Part shown: one piece after another, positions 17,441 to 25,885 of the stretch
Numbering within the stretch: position 1 is the stretch's first letter
How the letters are laid out: every line of letters starts with the position of its first letter
Origin: Aquabacterium sp. NJ1
GTDB lineage: Bacteria; Pseudomonadota; Gammaproteobacteria; Burkholderiales; Burkholderiaceae_C
DNA length: 64,000 nucleotides
Direction: 5' to 3'
Assembly (NCBI RefSeq): GCF_000768065.1
Contig: NZ_JRKM01000001.1
Span: 3,082,001 to 3,146,000, forward strand
Notes under the pieces: generated by a model
Database searches by the model: none
The model's input: only the letters and a program-made list of their open reading frames with translations
What the model was told of the DNA's origin: nothing
Translations under genes and position numbers: made by a program

Positions 17441-18684
17441 GTCGCTTCACCTATGTGGCCAAAGGGCCGCACGGCTCGATACAAGGCACGCAGGACGCGG
17501 CCTCGGCTGCGGCGTTGGCCGGTGAGCTTCAAGCCAAAGGCCTGGTCCCGCTGAAGATCACGCCCGATGGCCCGGTCACGCCCAGCGCCGGGGGCGGGGC
17601 GCCCAGCGGGGCCATGGCCACGCCGGAGTTCATGAAGCCCAAAGTGCTGCCCATGGACGTGATGATGTTCGCCAAGCAGCTCTACACGCTGTTCAAGGCG
17701 GGTGTGCCCATCCTGCGGGCCCTGGCCGGCCTGCAGGAGACCACGCAGAACGCCACGCTCAAGGAAGTGCTGCTGGACCTGCGCCGCAACCTGGAGGGCG
17801 GCGTGGAGCTGTCCGCCTGCATGGCCCAGCACCCCAAGGTGTTCGATGGCTTCTTCGTGGCCATGGTCAAGGTGGGCGAGGCATCCGGCCGCCTGGAAGA
17901 AATTTTTCTGCGCCTGTCCGAGCACATCGGCTTCGAGCTGTTCATGCGCCAGCAGGTGAAGTCGGCCACGCGCTACCCCAGCTTCGTGGTCATGGCCATG
18001 GTGGGCGCCCTGGGTGTCATCAACATCATGGTGATCCCCGCTTTTGCCAACGTCTTCAAGTCGCTGGGCTCCGAGTTGCCCTTGCCGACCAAGATCCTGG
18101 TGGCCACCTCCAATTTCACCATCCAGCACGGCTGGTCCCTTCTCGGGGCGGCGGTGGCGAGTTTCTTCATCTGGCGCCATTGGAAGAGCACGCCAGAGGG
18201 CAAGCTGGAGTGGGACCGCATCGTGCTGCGCATCCCGGTGGTGGGCAACATCGTGACCAAGGCGGCACTGGCACGGTTCACGCGAGCCTTCGCCCTGTCC
18301 TTGCGCAGCGGCGTGCCGCTGGAGCGCGCGCTCATCGGCGTGGCGCAAACCGCGGACAACGCCTATTTGACGCAACAGATCGATCAGATGCGCGACCACA
18401 TCATGCGCGGTGAAACCCTGGCGCGCGCGGCGGCCGGTACCGGCATCTTCACGCCCATGGTGCTGCAGATGATCGCCATCGGTGAAGAAACCGGCATGGT
18501 CGACGAACTGCTGGAAGAGGTGGGCGAGCTCTACACCGAAGAGGTGCAGTACTCGCTCAAGACGCTGTCGCAGCAGATCGAGCCCATCCTGATCGTGTTC
18601 ATGGGCGGCCTGGTGCTGATCCTGGCGCTGGGCGTGTTCCTGCCGATGTGGAACCTGGGCAGCGCGGCCATGAAGCATCATTGA
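17437..18684 (+). CDS. mshG: MSHA pilus inner membrane platform protein MshG
   Basis: A 415-residue GspF/PilC-family protein that sits at the centre of the inner membrane assembly and is turned by MshE. It starts MSRFTYVAKGPHGSIQGTQD, contains MMFAKQLYTLFKAGVPILRAL, the RQQVKSATRYPSFVVMAMVG first helix region and the second repeat FTRAFALSLRSGVPLERALIG, and ends with a helix before NLGSAAMKHH. Two tandem T2SSF domains and three or four helices are visible. It overlaps mshE by four bases and lies 15 bp before the first pilin. Confidence 0.92.
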   Translation: MSRFTYVAKGPHGSIQGTQDAASAAALAGELQAKGLVPLKITPDGPVTPSAGGGAPSGAMATPEFMKPKVLPMDVMMFAKQLYTLFKAGVPILRALAGLQETTQNATLKEVLLDLRRNLEGGVELSACMAQHPKVFDGFFVAMVKVGEASGRLEEIFLRLSEHIGFELFMRQQVKSATRYPSFVVMAMVGALGVINIMVIPAFANVFKSLGSELPLPTKILVATSNFTIQHGWSLLGAAVASFFIWRHWKSTPEGKLEWDRIVLRIPVVGNIVTKAALARFTRAFALSLRSGVPLERALIGVAQTADNAYLTQQIDQMRDHIMRGETLARAAAGTGIFTPMVLQMIAIGEETGMVDELLEEVGELYTEEVQYSLKTLSQQIEPILIVFMGGLVLILALGVFLPMWNLGSAAMKHH

Positions 18685-18699
18685 TCAAAGGCGTACAAC

Positions 18700-19110
18700 A
18701 TGAAGCAAAAGCAAGACGGCTTCACGATGATCGAGCTGATCGTGGTCATCGTCATCCTCGGCATCCTGGCGGCCGTGGCGCTGCCCAAGTTCCTGGACTT
18801 GTCCGGGGATGCCAAGGCGGCCGCGTTCAAAGGCATGACGGCCACGGTGACGAGTGCGATGACGGTCAACTACGGCGGGTGTTCGGCAACAGGCCACTCG
18901 ACCAGTGGCGCCAACGCGGCCAAGTGCAAGACGGTGCGCTATTGCGACGACATCATCGCCGTGATGGTGCAGCCGATCGATGCAACCGAGTACACCATTT
19001 CGCACACTGATCTGACCACGAGCAATGGCAGCACGGGCACCTGCACGATGACGCAGGTCAGCACCGGCAACACTCTGGCGTTTTCGGGCATTTCTGCCGG
19101 AAATCCATGA
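18700..19110 (+). CDS. Type IV pilin, first of two tandem MshA/MshB-like copies
   Basis: A 136-residue prepilin with a six-residue positively charged leader (MKQKQDG), the cleavage motif G-FTMIE with the essential Glu at +5, and a hydrophobic helix. The mature domain has cysteines in [18 protein letters not shown] and GTCTM, suggesting disulfide-locked loops. It shares the near-identical first half of the second pilin. In Vibrio the order is mshB then mshA, so this copy may be MshB, but similarity alone does not decide. Ribosome site weak; the start lies 15 bp after mshG. Confidence 0.85.
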   Translation: MKQKQDGFTMIELIVVIVILGILAAVALPKFLDLSGDAKAAAFKGMTATVTSAMTVNYGGCSATGHSTSGANAAKCKTVRYCDDIIAVMVQPIDATEYTISHTDLTTSNGSTGTCTMTQVSTGNTLAFSGISAGNP

Positions 19111-19244
19111 CCAAACAAATTCGAGGCAATGCTAAAGCTTGCCAAGAAGTGGACGAAAACGTGTTCAACCGTGCAATTTTGATAACGCCGGGCTGCACGA
19201 CCGGCTACCCTGAAACGGCCTTCATCCAAACGCGAGGTACTGAT

Positions 19245-19640
19245 ATGAAACGCAACCAATCCGGCTTCACCATGATCGAATTGATCGTGGTCATCGTCAT
19301 CCTGGGCATCCTGGCGGCCACGGCCCTGCCCAAGTTCATTGACCTGAGTGGCGATGCCAAGACGGCTGCCGTCAAGGGCATGGCAGGCTCGGCCAACAGT
19401 GCCATGTCCGTCAATTACGCGGGTTGCGCGGCCAATGGCCAGGTTGCGGCAAGCGGCAAGTGCGTGGCCATCACCAACTGCACCGACGTGAGCAACCTGA
19501 TGCAGACGCCCCTGACCGGCTACACCGTGACCTCTGCCGCCATCGCATCGCCCGTTGGAACGGCCGTGACCTGCACGCTCACGGACGACACGGACGCCAC
19601 CAAGACGGCCACCTTCACGGGCATCCGCACGATCAACTGA
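19245..19640 (+). CDS. mshA: Type IV pilin, second tandem copy, probable major pilin MshA
   Basis: A 131-residue prepilin starting [20 protein letters not shown], with the same cleavage site and helix as the upstream copy and the shared stretch DLSGDAKTAAVKGM. Cysteines occur in AGCAANG, GKCVAI, TNCTD and VTCTL. The ATG at 19245 is used because the in-frame extension to 19107 reads through the intergenic spacer and would bury the prepilin leader. A 134-bp spacer precedes it and a strong hairpin terminator follows, an arrangement that would raise its message over the downstream minor pilins. This supports it as the major subunit. Confidence 0.87.
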   Translation: MKRNQSGFTMIELIVVIVILGILAATALPKFIDLSGDAKTAAVKGMAGSANSAMSVNYAGCAANGQVAASGKCVAITNCTDVSNLMQTPLTGYTVTSAAIASPVGTAVTCTLTDDTDATKTATFTGIRTIN

Positions 19641-19662
19641 TCGATCCTGCCTGGCTTTGGCG

Positions 19663-19710
19663 AGCCACCCCAACCAGCGTGCGTTCTGGTTCGGGTGGCT
19701 TGTGTCTTTT
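19663..19710 (+). terminator. Hairpin terminator after the major pilin gene
   Basis: AGCCACCC-C-AACCAG pairs with CTGGTT-C-GGGTGGCT (19663-19677 and 19686-19700), a 14-bp stem with one C/C mismatch, followed by TGTGTCTTTT. It lies 23 bp after the pilin stop and about 130 bp before mshC, so the minor pilins depend on read-through or another promoter. Confidence 0.7.
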
Positions 19711-19839
19711 GCGCGCAGGTCTGGCAGGGGATACCGGGCTTATTCGGCAGTTTTGGATTTGCAACTTTTATCAGAATGGGTCTCAGTTCCGGCTTTGCCT
19801 CTTCAGAGGGAGCCGGGGTCATGATTGGATGGAGCGCCT

Positions 19840-20325
19840 GTGGTGAAAGCGTGGCAGTCAAGGGGCGAAAGCGGGTTCACGCTGGTTGAACTCGTGACGG
19901 TCATGAGCCTGATCGGCATCATGGCCTTCTTTGCCTTGCCCAAACTCACCCAGGTCATGTCCCTGCAATCGGCGGGCTTCAAGGATCAGGTCAAGGCCAC
20001 CATCGACTACGCACGCAAGATCGCCGTGGCCCAGCGCCGGCACGTGTGCGTGAGCATCGCGGCCTCCACCATCACGGTGACGTCCGACGCCGGCCTGCCG
20101 GTCAACCACACGAACGGCAACTGCCCCAGCACCTTGTTGTTGCCCTCCGGCTCGAACGTCGTCACGGCGCCCACCAGCGTCACGATGAGCCCGGTGGTGT
20201 CGTTCGACTTCGACGCCGAAGGCCGTCCGGTGACCGGGGCACCCGCCACGATCACGATCACCAATGCCAGCGTGAGCCAGTCGTCCACCCTGACGGTGGA
20301 AGCGGAAAGCGGCTATGTCCACTGA
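19840..20325 (+). CDS. mshC: Minor pilin MshC (GspH/FimT-like)
   Basis: A 161-residue prepilin with the leader and cleavage motif RGESG-FTLVELVTVMSLIGI. The mature part is GspH/FimT-like: YARKIAVAQRRHVCVSIAAS and SFDFDAEGRPVTG. Start choice is uncertain: GTG at 19840 has GGAG five bases upstream; GTG at 19843 and TTG at 19825 are alternatives. All give the same mature protein. It overlaps mshD by 11 bp. Confidence 0.8.
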   Translation: MVKAWQSRGESGFTLVELVTVMSLIGIMAFFALPKLTQVMSLQSAGFKDQVKATIDYARKIAVAQRRHVCVSIAASTITVTSDAGLPVNHTNGNCPSTLLLPSGSNVVTAPTSVTMSPVVSFDFDAEGRPVTGAPATITITNASVSQSSTLTVEAESGYVH

Positions 20326-20935
20326 CCCGACAACGCAACGCGGCATCTCGCTCATCGAGCTCATCATCTTCATCATGGTGGTGGGCACGGCGCTGGCCGG
20401 GGTGGTGTCCATGCTGGACATGGGCGTGCTGCACAGCGCCGACCCGATGGTGCGCAAGCAGATGCTGACCATCGCCGAAGGCCTGCTCGACGAGATCGAC
20501 CAGATGCCTTTCAGCGCCTGCGACCCGGTGACCAACACCAACCCCACGGCCACGACCACGGCGCAGTGCACGCCCGCATCGAGTTACCAGCAATTTGGCT
20601 ACCCGACCGCAGGGGTCTCGCCGCGCAGCAACTTCAACAACCTGGGCAACTACTGCAGCAATGCCGGGCCCAGCGCGGCCACATGCAGCACCTTGACGCT
20701 GGGTTCGGCGTCCACGGCGATACCCGACCTGACCGGCAGCACGACCGGTGCGCCCGTGGGCTATTGGGCCACCGTGGCCTTGACGCCCGAAAGCCTGTGG
20801 GGCACCAGCTCCAACGCCACGGCGGCGACGATGAATGTGCTGCGCGTGACCGTCACCGTCTACTATGGCAGCGACAGCCTGCGCCTGGACACCTACCGGA
20901 CGCGCTGGTCCCCCGCGCCGATGATCGCGCCATGA
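20315..20935 (+). CDS. mshD: Minor pilin MshD
   Basis: A 206-residue prepilin with leader MSTDPTTQRG and the motif ISLIELIIFIMVVGTALAG, in which the residue after the cleavage Gly is Ile instead of Phe or Met. Downstream it has LTIAEGLLDEIDQMPF, typical of the MshD/PilV-like family, a Cys-containing variable part and a conserved end VLRVTVTVYYG. It overlaps mshC by 11 bp and mshO by four bp. Confidence 0.85.
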   Translation: MSTDPTTQRGISLIELIIFIMVVGTALAGVVSMLDMGVLHSADPMVRKQMLTIAEGLLDEIDQMPFSACDPVTNTNPTATTTAQCTPASSYQQFGYPTAGVSPRSNFNNLGNYCSNAGPSAATCSTLTLGSASTAIPDLTGSTTGAPVGYWATVALTPESLWGTSSNATAATMNVLRVTVTVYYGSDSLRLDTYRTRWSPAPMIAP

Positions 20936-21855
20936 ACCACGCCCGCACCACCACCCGATCGAGGCTGCGTCAGGCAGGCTTCACGCTGATCGAGATGATC
21001 ATGGCCATGGTGCTGACCGGCATCCTGGCGGGCATCGTCGCGCAGATCATCATGGGGCCGGTCAAAGGTTATTTCGACTCGGCCCGGCGCGCCGAGCTCA
21101 CCGACGCGGCCGATCTCGCCTTGCGCCGCCTGACACGGGAGTTGCGGCACGGCGTGCCCAACAGCCTGCGCATTTCCGACTCGGCCGGCAATGTGGGTTC
21201 GTGCGTGTCCGGGACCTGCTACATCGAATACATCGCGGCCAGCGGTGGGGGCGCCTTCTCCACGGGCACGGGCTTCTTTGCCGGCCTGACGACCTGCCTG
21301 GTCACGCCCGCCAACTGTCAGCTCACGGTGACCAGCCCCATGCCCAGCAACCCGTCCCTGGCGGTGGGCGACTACATCGTCCTGAACAACACCAACAACA
21401 ACGACACCACCAGCCAGTACAACGCCTACGCCTGTGCTTCGCTGTCGAACTGCAACATCACCCGTGTCACCAGCCTGGCGGGCAGCCTGCTGACCCTGGC
21501 GGCGGGTGGCAGCGGCTTCAATGTGTTTGGCTTTCCCGCGCCGTCCACCACGCGCTTTCAGGTCGTGCCGGGCGGCACCAAGGCAGTCATGTACGCGTGC
21601 ACGATTGCGCCCAGCAAGGGCACGATGAAGCGCTACTGGAACTATGGCCTCAATGGCACCCCATCCGCGGCGGTGGCGGCGGCAACCGGCGGGGGCTCGT
21701 CCACCACCGTGGCCAGCAATGCCGGCTGCAGCGTCAGCTACCCCGCGTCGGCGCAGACGTTCGGCGTCCTGATCGTGTCGCTCACGCTGACGGACACCTC
21801 CGGGGTCGACAGCGTCACGTTGATGCGCGAAATCCACGTGGACAACACACCATGA
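20932..21855 (+). CDS. mshO: Minor pilin MshO (GspJ/PilW-like)
   Basis: A 307-residue prepilin. Leader MNHARTTTRSRLRQAG is followed by FTLIEMIMAMVLTGILAGI, then DAADLALRRLTRELRHGVPN, the MshO/GspJ hallmark, and a long beta-rich mature domain rich in Ser, Thr and Asn. Cysteines occur in GSCVSGTC, TTCLV, NCQL, YACAS, SNCN, YACT and AGCS, suggesting several disulfides. The ATG at 20932 overlaps the mshD stop by ATGA, and the stop overlaps mshP the same way. Confidence 0.87.
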   Translation: MNHARTTTRSRLRQAGFTLIEMIMAMVLTGILAGIVAQIIMGPVKGYFDSARRAELTDAADLALRRLTRELRHGVPNSLRISDSAGNVGSCVSGTCYIEYIAASGGGAFSTGTGFFAGLTTCLVTPANCQLTVTSPMPSNPSLAVGDYIVLNNTNNNDTTSQYNAYACASLSNCNITRVTSLAGSLLTLAAGGSGFNVFGFPAPSTTRFQVVPGGTKAVMYACTIAPSKGTMKRYWNYGLNGTPSAAVAAATGGGSSTTVASNAGCSVSYPASAQTFGVLIVSLTLTDTSGVDSVTLMREIHVDNTP

Positions 21856-22271
21856 AACAGCAGGTGCAAGGCGGTTTTGCGCTCATCACGGCGATCATCA
21901 TCCTGGTCGTGCTGGCCGGCCTGGGGGCCTTCGCGGCGAGCTTCATCCCGATGCAGCAACTGGGCTCGGCGGCCGACATCCAGGGCGCCCGCACCCTGAT
22001 GGCCGCACGCAGTGGCCTGGAGTGGGGGGCCTATCAGGTGACCCAGGCCAGTGGCACCTGTGCCGCTTCCACCACCAACACCTTGCCTGCCACGGCGGCC
22101 TCGCTGCAGGGCATCACGGTGACCGTGAACTGCGACAACTCCAAGGCGCCGCTGTACAAAATCACGGCAACTGCTTGTAATCAGCCGTCTGGCGGGGCTT
22201 GCCCTAATACGGTATCGCCCAATGTCAGCTACGTTGAACGGCAGGTCGAGATGGTTGTGCAGTATCCATGA
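21852..22271 (+). CDS. mshP: Minor pilin-like protein MshP (PilX-like)
   Basis: A 139-residue protein starting MKQQVQGGFALITAIIILVV, with a PilX/GspK-like hydrophobic N-terminus and the sequence MAARSGLEWGAYQV that typifies MshP. The motif GG-FALIT lacks the Glu at position 5 of most pilins, as in other MshP/PilX proteins. Cysteines occur in GTCAA, NCDN, ACNQ and ACPN. It overlaps mshO by four bases. Confidence 0.85.
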   Translation: MKQQVQGGFALITAIIILVVLAGLGAFAASFIPMQQLGSAADIQGARTLMAARSGLEWGAYQVTQASGTCAASTTNTLPATAASLQGITVTVNCDNSKAPLYKITATACNQPSGGACPNTVSPNVSYVERQVEMVVQYP

Positions 22272-22334
22272 GTCGTCTGGCCCGGCTTCCCACCAGGATG
22301 CGCCATGGGCCAACGCGAACCCGGAGATGACAAC

Positions 22335-24254
22335 ATGAAAACGATGCTTCGATACGCCTCCTGCCTGGGCCAGCGCCGCATGACGCGCATCCTCCTGGCC
22401 ATGCTGATGGTGCCGTTCGTGTTCGCGGGCTGCGCCTCCCTGGGCGTCAAGAGCGCCTACCTGGACGCCACCGAGGTGGGCACGGCGTTCCCGACGAAGG
22501 TGCCGGCGAACACCCAGATCTATACCAAGGTCGCGGGCGTCGCCTTCAGCCTGGACATCCTGGCGGGCGTCTACATGACGGACAACACCAGCATCCAGAG
22601 CAGCGTGTACGCCGGGTTTCTTTACGGCACGGTCTACGCGCAGGGCCAGTCCTACATTGATTTCGTTGATCTGACCAAATCGGGCGGCAGCTGCGGCACG
22701 GTGGGCGATGCCAACCAGGTGAGCGGCGTGACGAATGGCACCGGGGGGGTTGGCGCTTATGGCGGCGGCACCAGCATGTCGTACAACTGGACCGGCTCGG
22801 AGCACGGCCGCAAGACCTACACCTTCACCGCGTCGCAGGCCGTGGCCAAAGCCAAGGTGCGCATCTATGGCTACAACTCCAGCCAGGGCGTATCGGCCAC
22901 AAGCTGTTCGATCGACTCCTTCACGATTCGCCCCTCATCCTTCACCGTCAGCTCCACGCCGGCCAGCGGGGCCACGCAGGCCGCCGGCAGCAACTACACG
23001 ATGACGGTCAAGGCCGTCAACAGTGGTGGCACGACCGTCACCGGCTACACCGGGACACCCTCGATCACCACGACGGGCGTGACGGACTGGAAGTCCCTGG
23101 CCATAGCGGGGGGCTCGTTCAGCGGCAGCTTTGGCGCGGCGGTGTCCGGCGTCGCCAGTGGCAGCAATTTCAACTACGCCGACTTCGGCCCGCTGACCAT
23201 TCCCGCAGGCGCCATCGTGGACAACACCTATGTGGCCAATTCGGGTTCGGGTGACGTGGCCGGTGCCGACTGCATCAGCAACTCCAGCTCGAACGTGCTG
23301 TCCGGTGGCCAGTACGGCTGCAACATCGCCAACCAGGCCAGTGTGACCACCCCCAGCTTCATCGCCCACCACTACACGGCCACGCACACGATCACGCCGG
23401 CCTGCAACAGCAAGTTCACCTACTTCGGCCAGCCGCTGACGTATGGCGTGACCATCGACGCGTTCAACGCCCTGGGCAACCGCATGACCCGCCTGACGTC
23501 GAGCGCGCCGGGCAAGCCGACCTTCACCTTCTCGCAGCTCAACAGCGGTGCAGGCACGATCAACCCGCTCACGATCGGGTCGCCCGCTTGGGTTTCCGAT
23601 GCCAACTATGGTCTGGCCACCGGCGGCGAGTACGCCCTGAGCGCCACGTCCACCACCACCACGCGGCCTGCCGGGCTGTCGCCTTCGTCTGCATCGCCGC
23701 CCAGCTACGAGTCCTTCCAGGTGCGGGTGACGTCGAGCGACGCCAACATCACCACGTGCAATGGCGTGGCCGCGGCGGGCACGCAGTCGTGCGATTCGGC
23801 CGCCACCAAGCTGCGCTACGGCGTGCTCAAGTTGTCCGACGGGCAGAGCACGGCGGTGTCACCCGCTTCGATGCAGGTCATCGCCCAGTACTGGAACGGC
23901 TCGTCCTTCGTCACCAATACCGATGATGTGTGCACGGTCGTGAACTTCAATACCGGCACGATTGCTTCCAGCACCTTGCCCAGGCCCTCCGCCAAGAACA
24001 GCAGCACCACGCTGTCCAATGGTGTCGGGGCCTTGATGCTCAACGCGAGTACGGCCTCCAATGTGGCGATCAAGATGGGGGCCAGCGACAACAACTGCGT
24101 GAGCGCCACCGCCACGGCCGGCGCACCGCTCAATGCCTTGAGCGGCTACCTGGGTGGGGTGTCGTGCTCCAGCAGTTACGACAAGGACCCGAGTGCGCGG
24201 CTCACCTTCGGCACCTTGCGCAGCCCCTACATTTACCGGGCCGAGAAGTTCTGA
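22335..24254 (+). CDS. mshQ: MSHA pilus tip/adhesin-like protein MshQ, short form
   Basis: A 639-residue secreted protein, last of the pilus operon. It begins MKTMLRYASCLGQRRM and has an export signal around MLMVPFVFAGC that may be a lipoprotein signal with Cys near residue 32. The mature chain is low-charge and rich in Ser, Thr, Gly and Asn, with GRKTYTFTASQAVAKAKVRIYG, then Ig-like stretches such as VSSTPASGATQAAGSNYTMT and the MshQ-type C-terminal region with LRYGVLKLSDGQSTAVSPASM (in pieces) and the end GTLRSPYIYRAEKF. Many MshQ proteins exceed 1000 residues, so this is short. ATG 22335 follows a GGAG site; an in-frame ATG at 22305 is an alternative. The 3' end overlaps the convergent gene by 22 bp. 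Confidence 0.75.
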   Translation: MKTMLRYASCLGQRRMTRILLAMLMVPFVFAGCASLGVKSAYLDATEVGTAFPTKVPANTQIYTKVAGVAFSLDILAGVYMTDNTSIQSSVYAGFLYGTVYAQGQSYIDFVDLTKSGGSCGTVGDANQVSGVTNGTGGVGAYGGGTSMSYNWTGSEHGRKTYTFTASQAVAKAKVRIYGYNSSQGVSATSCSIDSFTIRPSSFTVSSTPASGATQAAGSNYTMTVKAVNSGGTTVTGYTGTPSITTTGVTDWKSLAIAGGSFSGSFGAAVSGVASGSNFNYADFGPLTIPAGAIVDNTYVANSGSGDVAGADCISNSSSNVLSGGQYGCNIANQASVTTPSFIAHHYTATHTITPACNSKFTYFGQPLTYGVTIDAFNALGNRMTRLTSSAPGKPTFTFSQLNSGAGTINPLTIGSPAWVSDANYGLATGGEYALSATSTTTTRPAGLSPSSASPPSYESFQVRVTSSDANITTCNGVAAAGTQSCDSAATKLRYGVLKLSDGQSTAVSPASMQVIAQYWNGSSFVTNTDDVCTVVNFNTGTIASSTLPRPSAKNSSTTLSNGVGALMLNASTASNVAIKMGASDNNCVSATATAGAPLNALSGYLGGVSCSSSYDKDPSARLTFGTLRSPYIYRAEKF

Positions 24255-25786
24255 GCCGGGCCGGGCGGCAAGATCGCCCAGGCCACAGCCACCGTGTAGG
24301 CCTTGCCCATCCAGTGGCTTTGCACCAGCAGCGTGGGTTGCACCTGCAGTGCTGGGTAGCGCGCCAGAAGCGGCGTGACCTGCTCGCGGCTGTCGGCGGG
24401 CAGCTTGCCCACATCGGCTTCACCACGGCTGAGCGGCCACACGAACAAGGCACCTTGTTGGGCGACCTGCTCGGGGCGCAGCCACAGTGATTCGCTGAAA
24501 TCGGCGTCATAGAACACCGAGGGGCGGTCGGGGCTGTAGTGGGCCACCGTGCCGGCCACGAACTCTTCGCCGGCCACGATGGCCAGATCCCGGCCGGTCT
24601 GCGCGTGCCATTTCGCCGTCAGGATGCGGGCGATCTCCAGGCCCGGGTAGCCGGTGCGGTCCAGCTTGTGCTTCTTCTGCGGGCCGAGCAGGGCCGTGCT
24701 GGAGAAGATGGCCACGGTGATCAGCATCCAGGCTGACCAGGCCCAGGTGAACCGGGTGAGCTGGCTGGCGTTCGGCGAGGCGGGTTGGCGCCAGGCCAGC
24801 CACAGCGGGACCGCGCACAGGAAGAAGGGCGAGGCCCACATGTGCAGCATCTGCGCTTGCGCCAGGGTGGCCGCCAGCATGATGAGCAGCAGCGGGGCCA
24901 GGCCCAGGGTGAACAGCAGCCAGCGTTCGTGCGAGGGGCGGGCCACGGGCTGGCTGGCCCCCAGGGTGCGCACCAGCGCCCAGGCGGGCAACAAGGTCAA
25001 GGTCTGGGCCAGCACGAAGTTGATGAACTCCTGACGCCAGCTGCCTTGCTGCGCCAGCGTGTCGCTGTGGCCACGGCCAATGGCGTAGTGCAGCGTGGCC
25101 CAGTCGTGGTCAACGGCCCATTTCAGATGCGGCGCGATCACCAGCAGGAAGATGAACGCAGCGGCCCAGGGCCCGGCCGTGCGCCAGGCCCGGCGTGCCA
25201 CCGGATTGAGCCAGGTGTACAGCACCAGGCAGGCGGGCAGCAGCAGGAACACATACTTGCCCAGCGCGCCCAGCCCGCAGCACAGCCCCAACGCCATCCA
25301 CCAGCCCAGCTTGCCGCTGCGCAAGGCGCGCCAGCCGCACCAGGTGGCGCAGGCCCACATCGGGAACATCACCACATTGGCGTTGAACTCGGTGCTGGAC
25401 ATGTTGAAGTAATGGATGCCCTCCGTGGCCATCAGGCCCAGCGTGGCCAGGCGCGTGCCCAGCAGCTCGCGCCCCAGGGCCCAGCTCGCGGCCATGCCGC
25501 CGGTCACCATGAGCTGGGCCAGCAAGAAGAGGCGCCAGTTCGACGGGCCCACGCGCGCCAGCTCGGCCAGCCAGCCTGACAGCGGCGGGTGCTTGTAATA
25601 GCCCCATTGCCATTCGCGTCCCCAGGCCAGGGCCTCGACCACGTCCAGTGGCAGGTTGCGAGAGACCAGCAGGGGCAGGGCGGTCCAGAGCAGCAGGTGC
25701 AGCACCAGCAGGGCGGCGGCGGTACGGCTGTCGTCCAGGATGGACGTGGGGGCGGAGTGGGGGGCGTGGGCGAGGGATGCGGTCAT
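24233..25786 (-). CDS. ArnT/PMT-like membrane glycosyltransferase (GT39/GT83 type)
   Basis: A 517-residue protein with about ten to twelve transmembrane helices. The first periplasmic loop has LPLDVVEALAWGREWQWGYY followed by KHPPLSGWLAEL, matching the DxxE and K-HPP pattern of ArnT/PMT-like GT-C enzymes that use lipid-linked sugar donors. The C-terminal soluble part (after residue 400) contains GLEIARILTAKWHAQTG and YDADFSESLWL. Such enzymes add sugars to lipid A or to envelope proteins. It converges on mshQ with a 22-bp overlap and could modify the pilus or LPS; the substrate cannot be told from the sequence. Confidence 0.8.
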   Translation of the reverse strand: MTASLAHAPHSAPTSILDDSRTAAALLVLHLLLWTALPLLVSRNLPLDVVEALAWGREWQWGYYKHPPLSGWLAELARVGPSNWRLFLLAQLMVTGGMAASWALGRELLGTRLATLGLMATEGIHYFNMSSTEFNANVVMFPMWACATWCGWRALRSGKLGWWMALGLCCGLGALGKYVFLLLPACLVLYTWLNPVARRAWRTAGPWAAAFIFLLVIAPHLKWAVDHDWATLHYAIGRGHSDTLAQQGSWRQEFINFVLAQTLTLLPAWALVRTLGASQPVARPSHERWLLFTLGLAPLLLIMLAATLAQAQMLHMWASPFFLCAVPLWLAWRQPASPNASQLTRFTWAWSAWMLITVAIFSSTALLGPQKKHKLDRTGYPGLEIARILTAKWHAQTGRDLAIVAGEEFVAGTVAHYSPDRPSVFYDADFSESLWLRPEQVAQQGALFVWPLSRGEADVGKLPADSREQVTPLLARYPALQVQPTLLVQSHWMGKAYTVAVAWAILPPGPAQNFSAR

Positions 25787-25885
25787 GTCGGCGTCGGCAT
25801 CGGGCGTGGCGGGGCCACGCGGGTGCGGTGCGGCATTGTAGGGATGCCGCGCCGTGCCAAGGGCATGCCGCGCTTCAGTCGAGCT

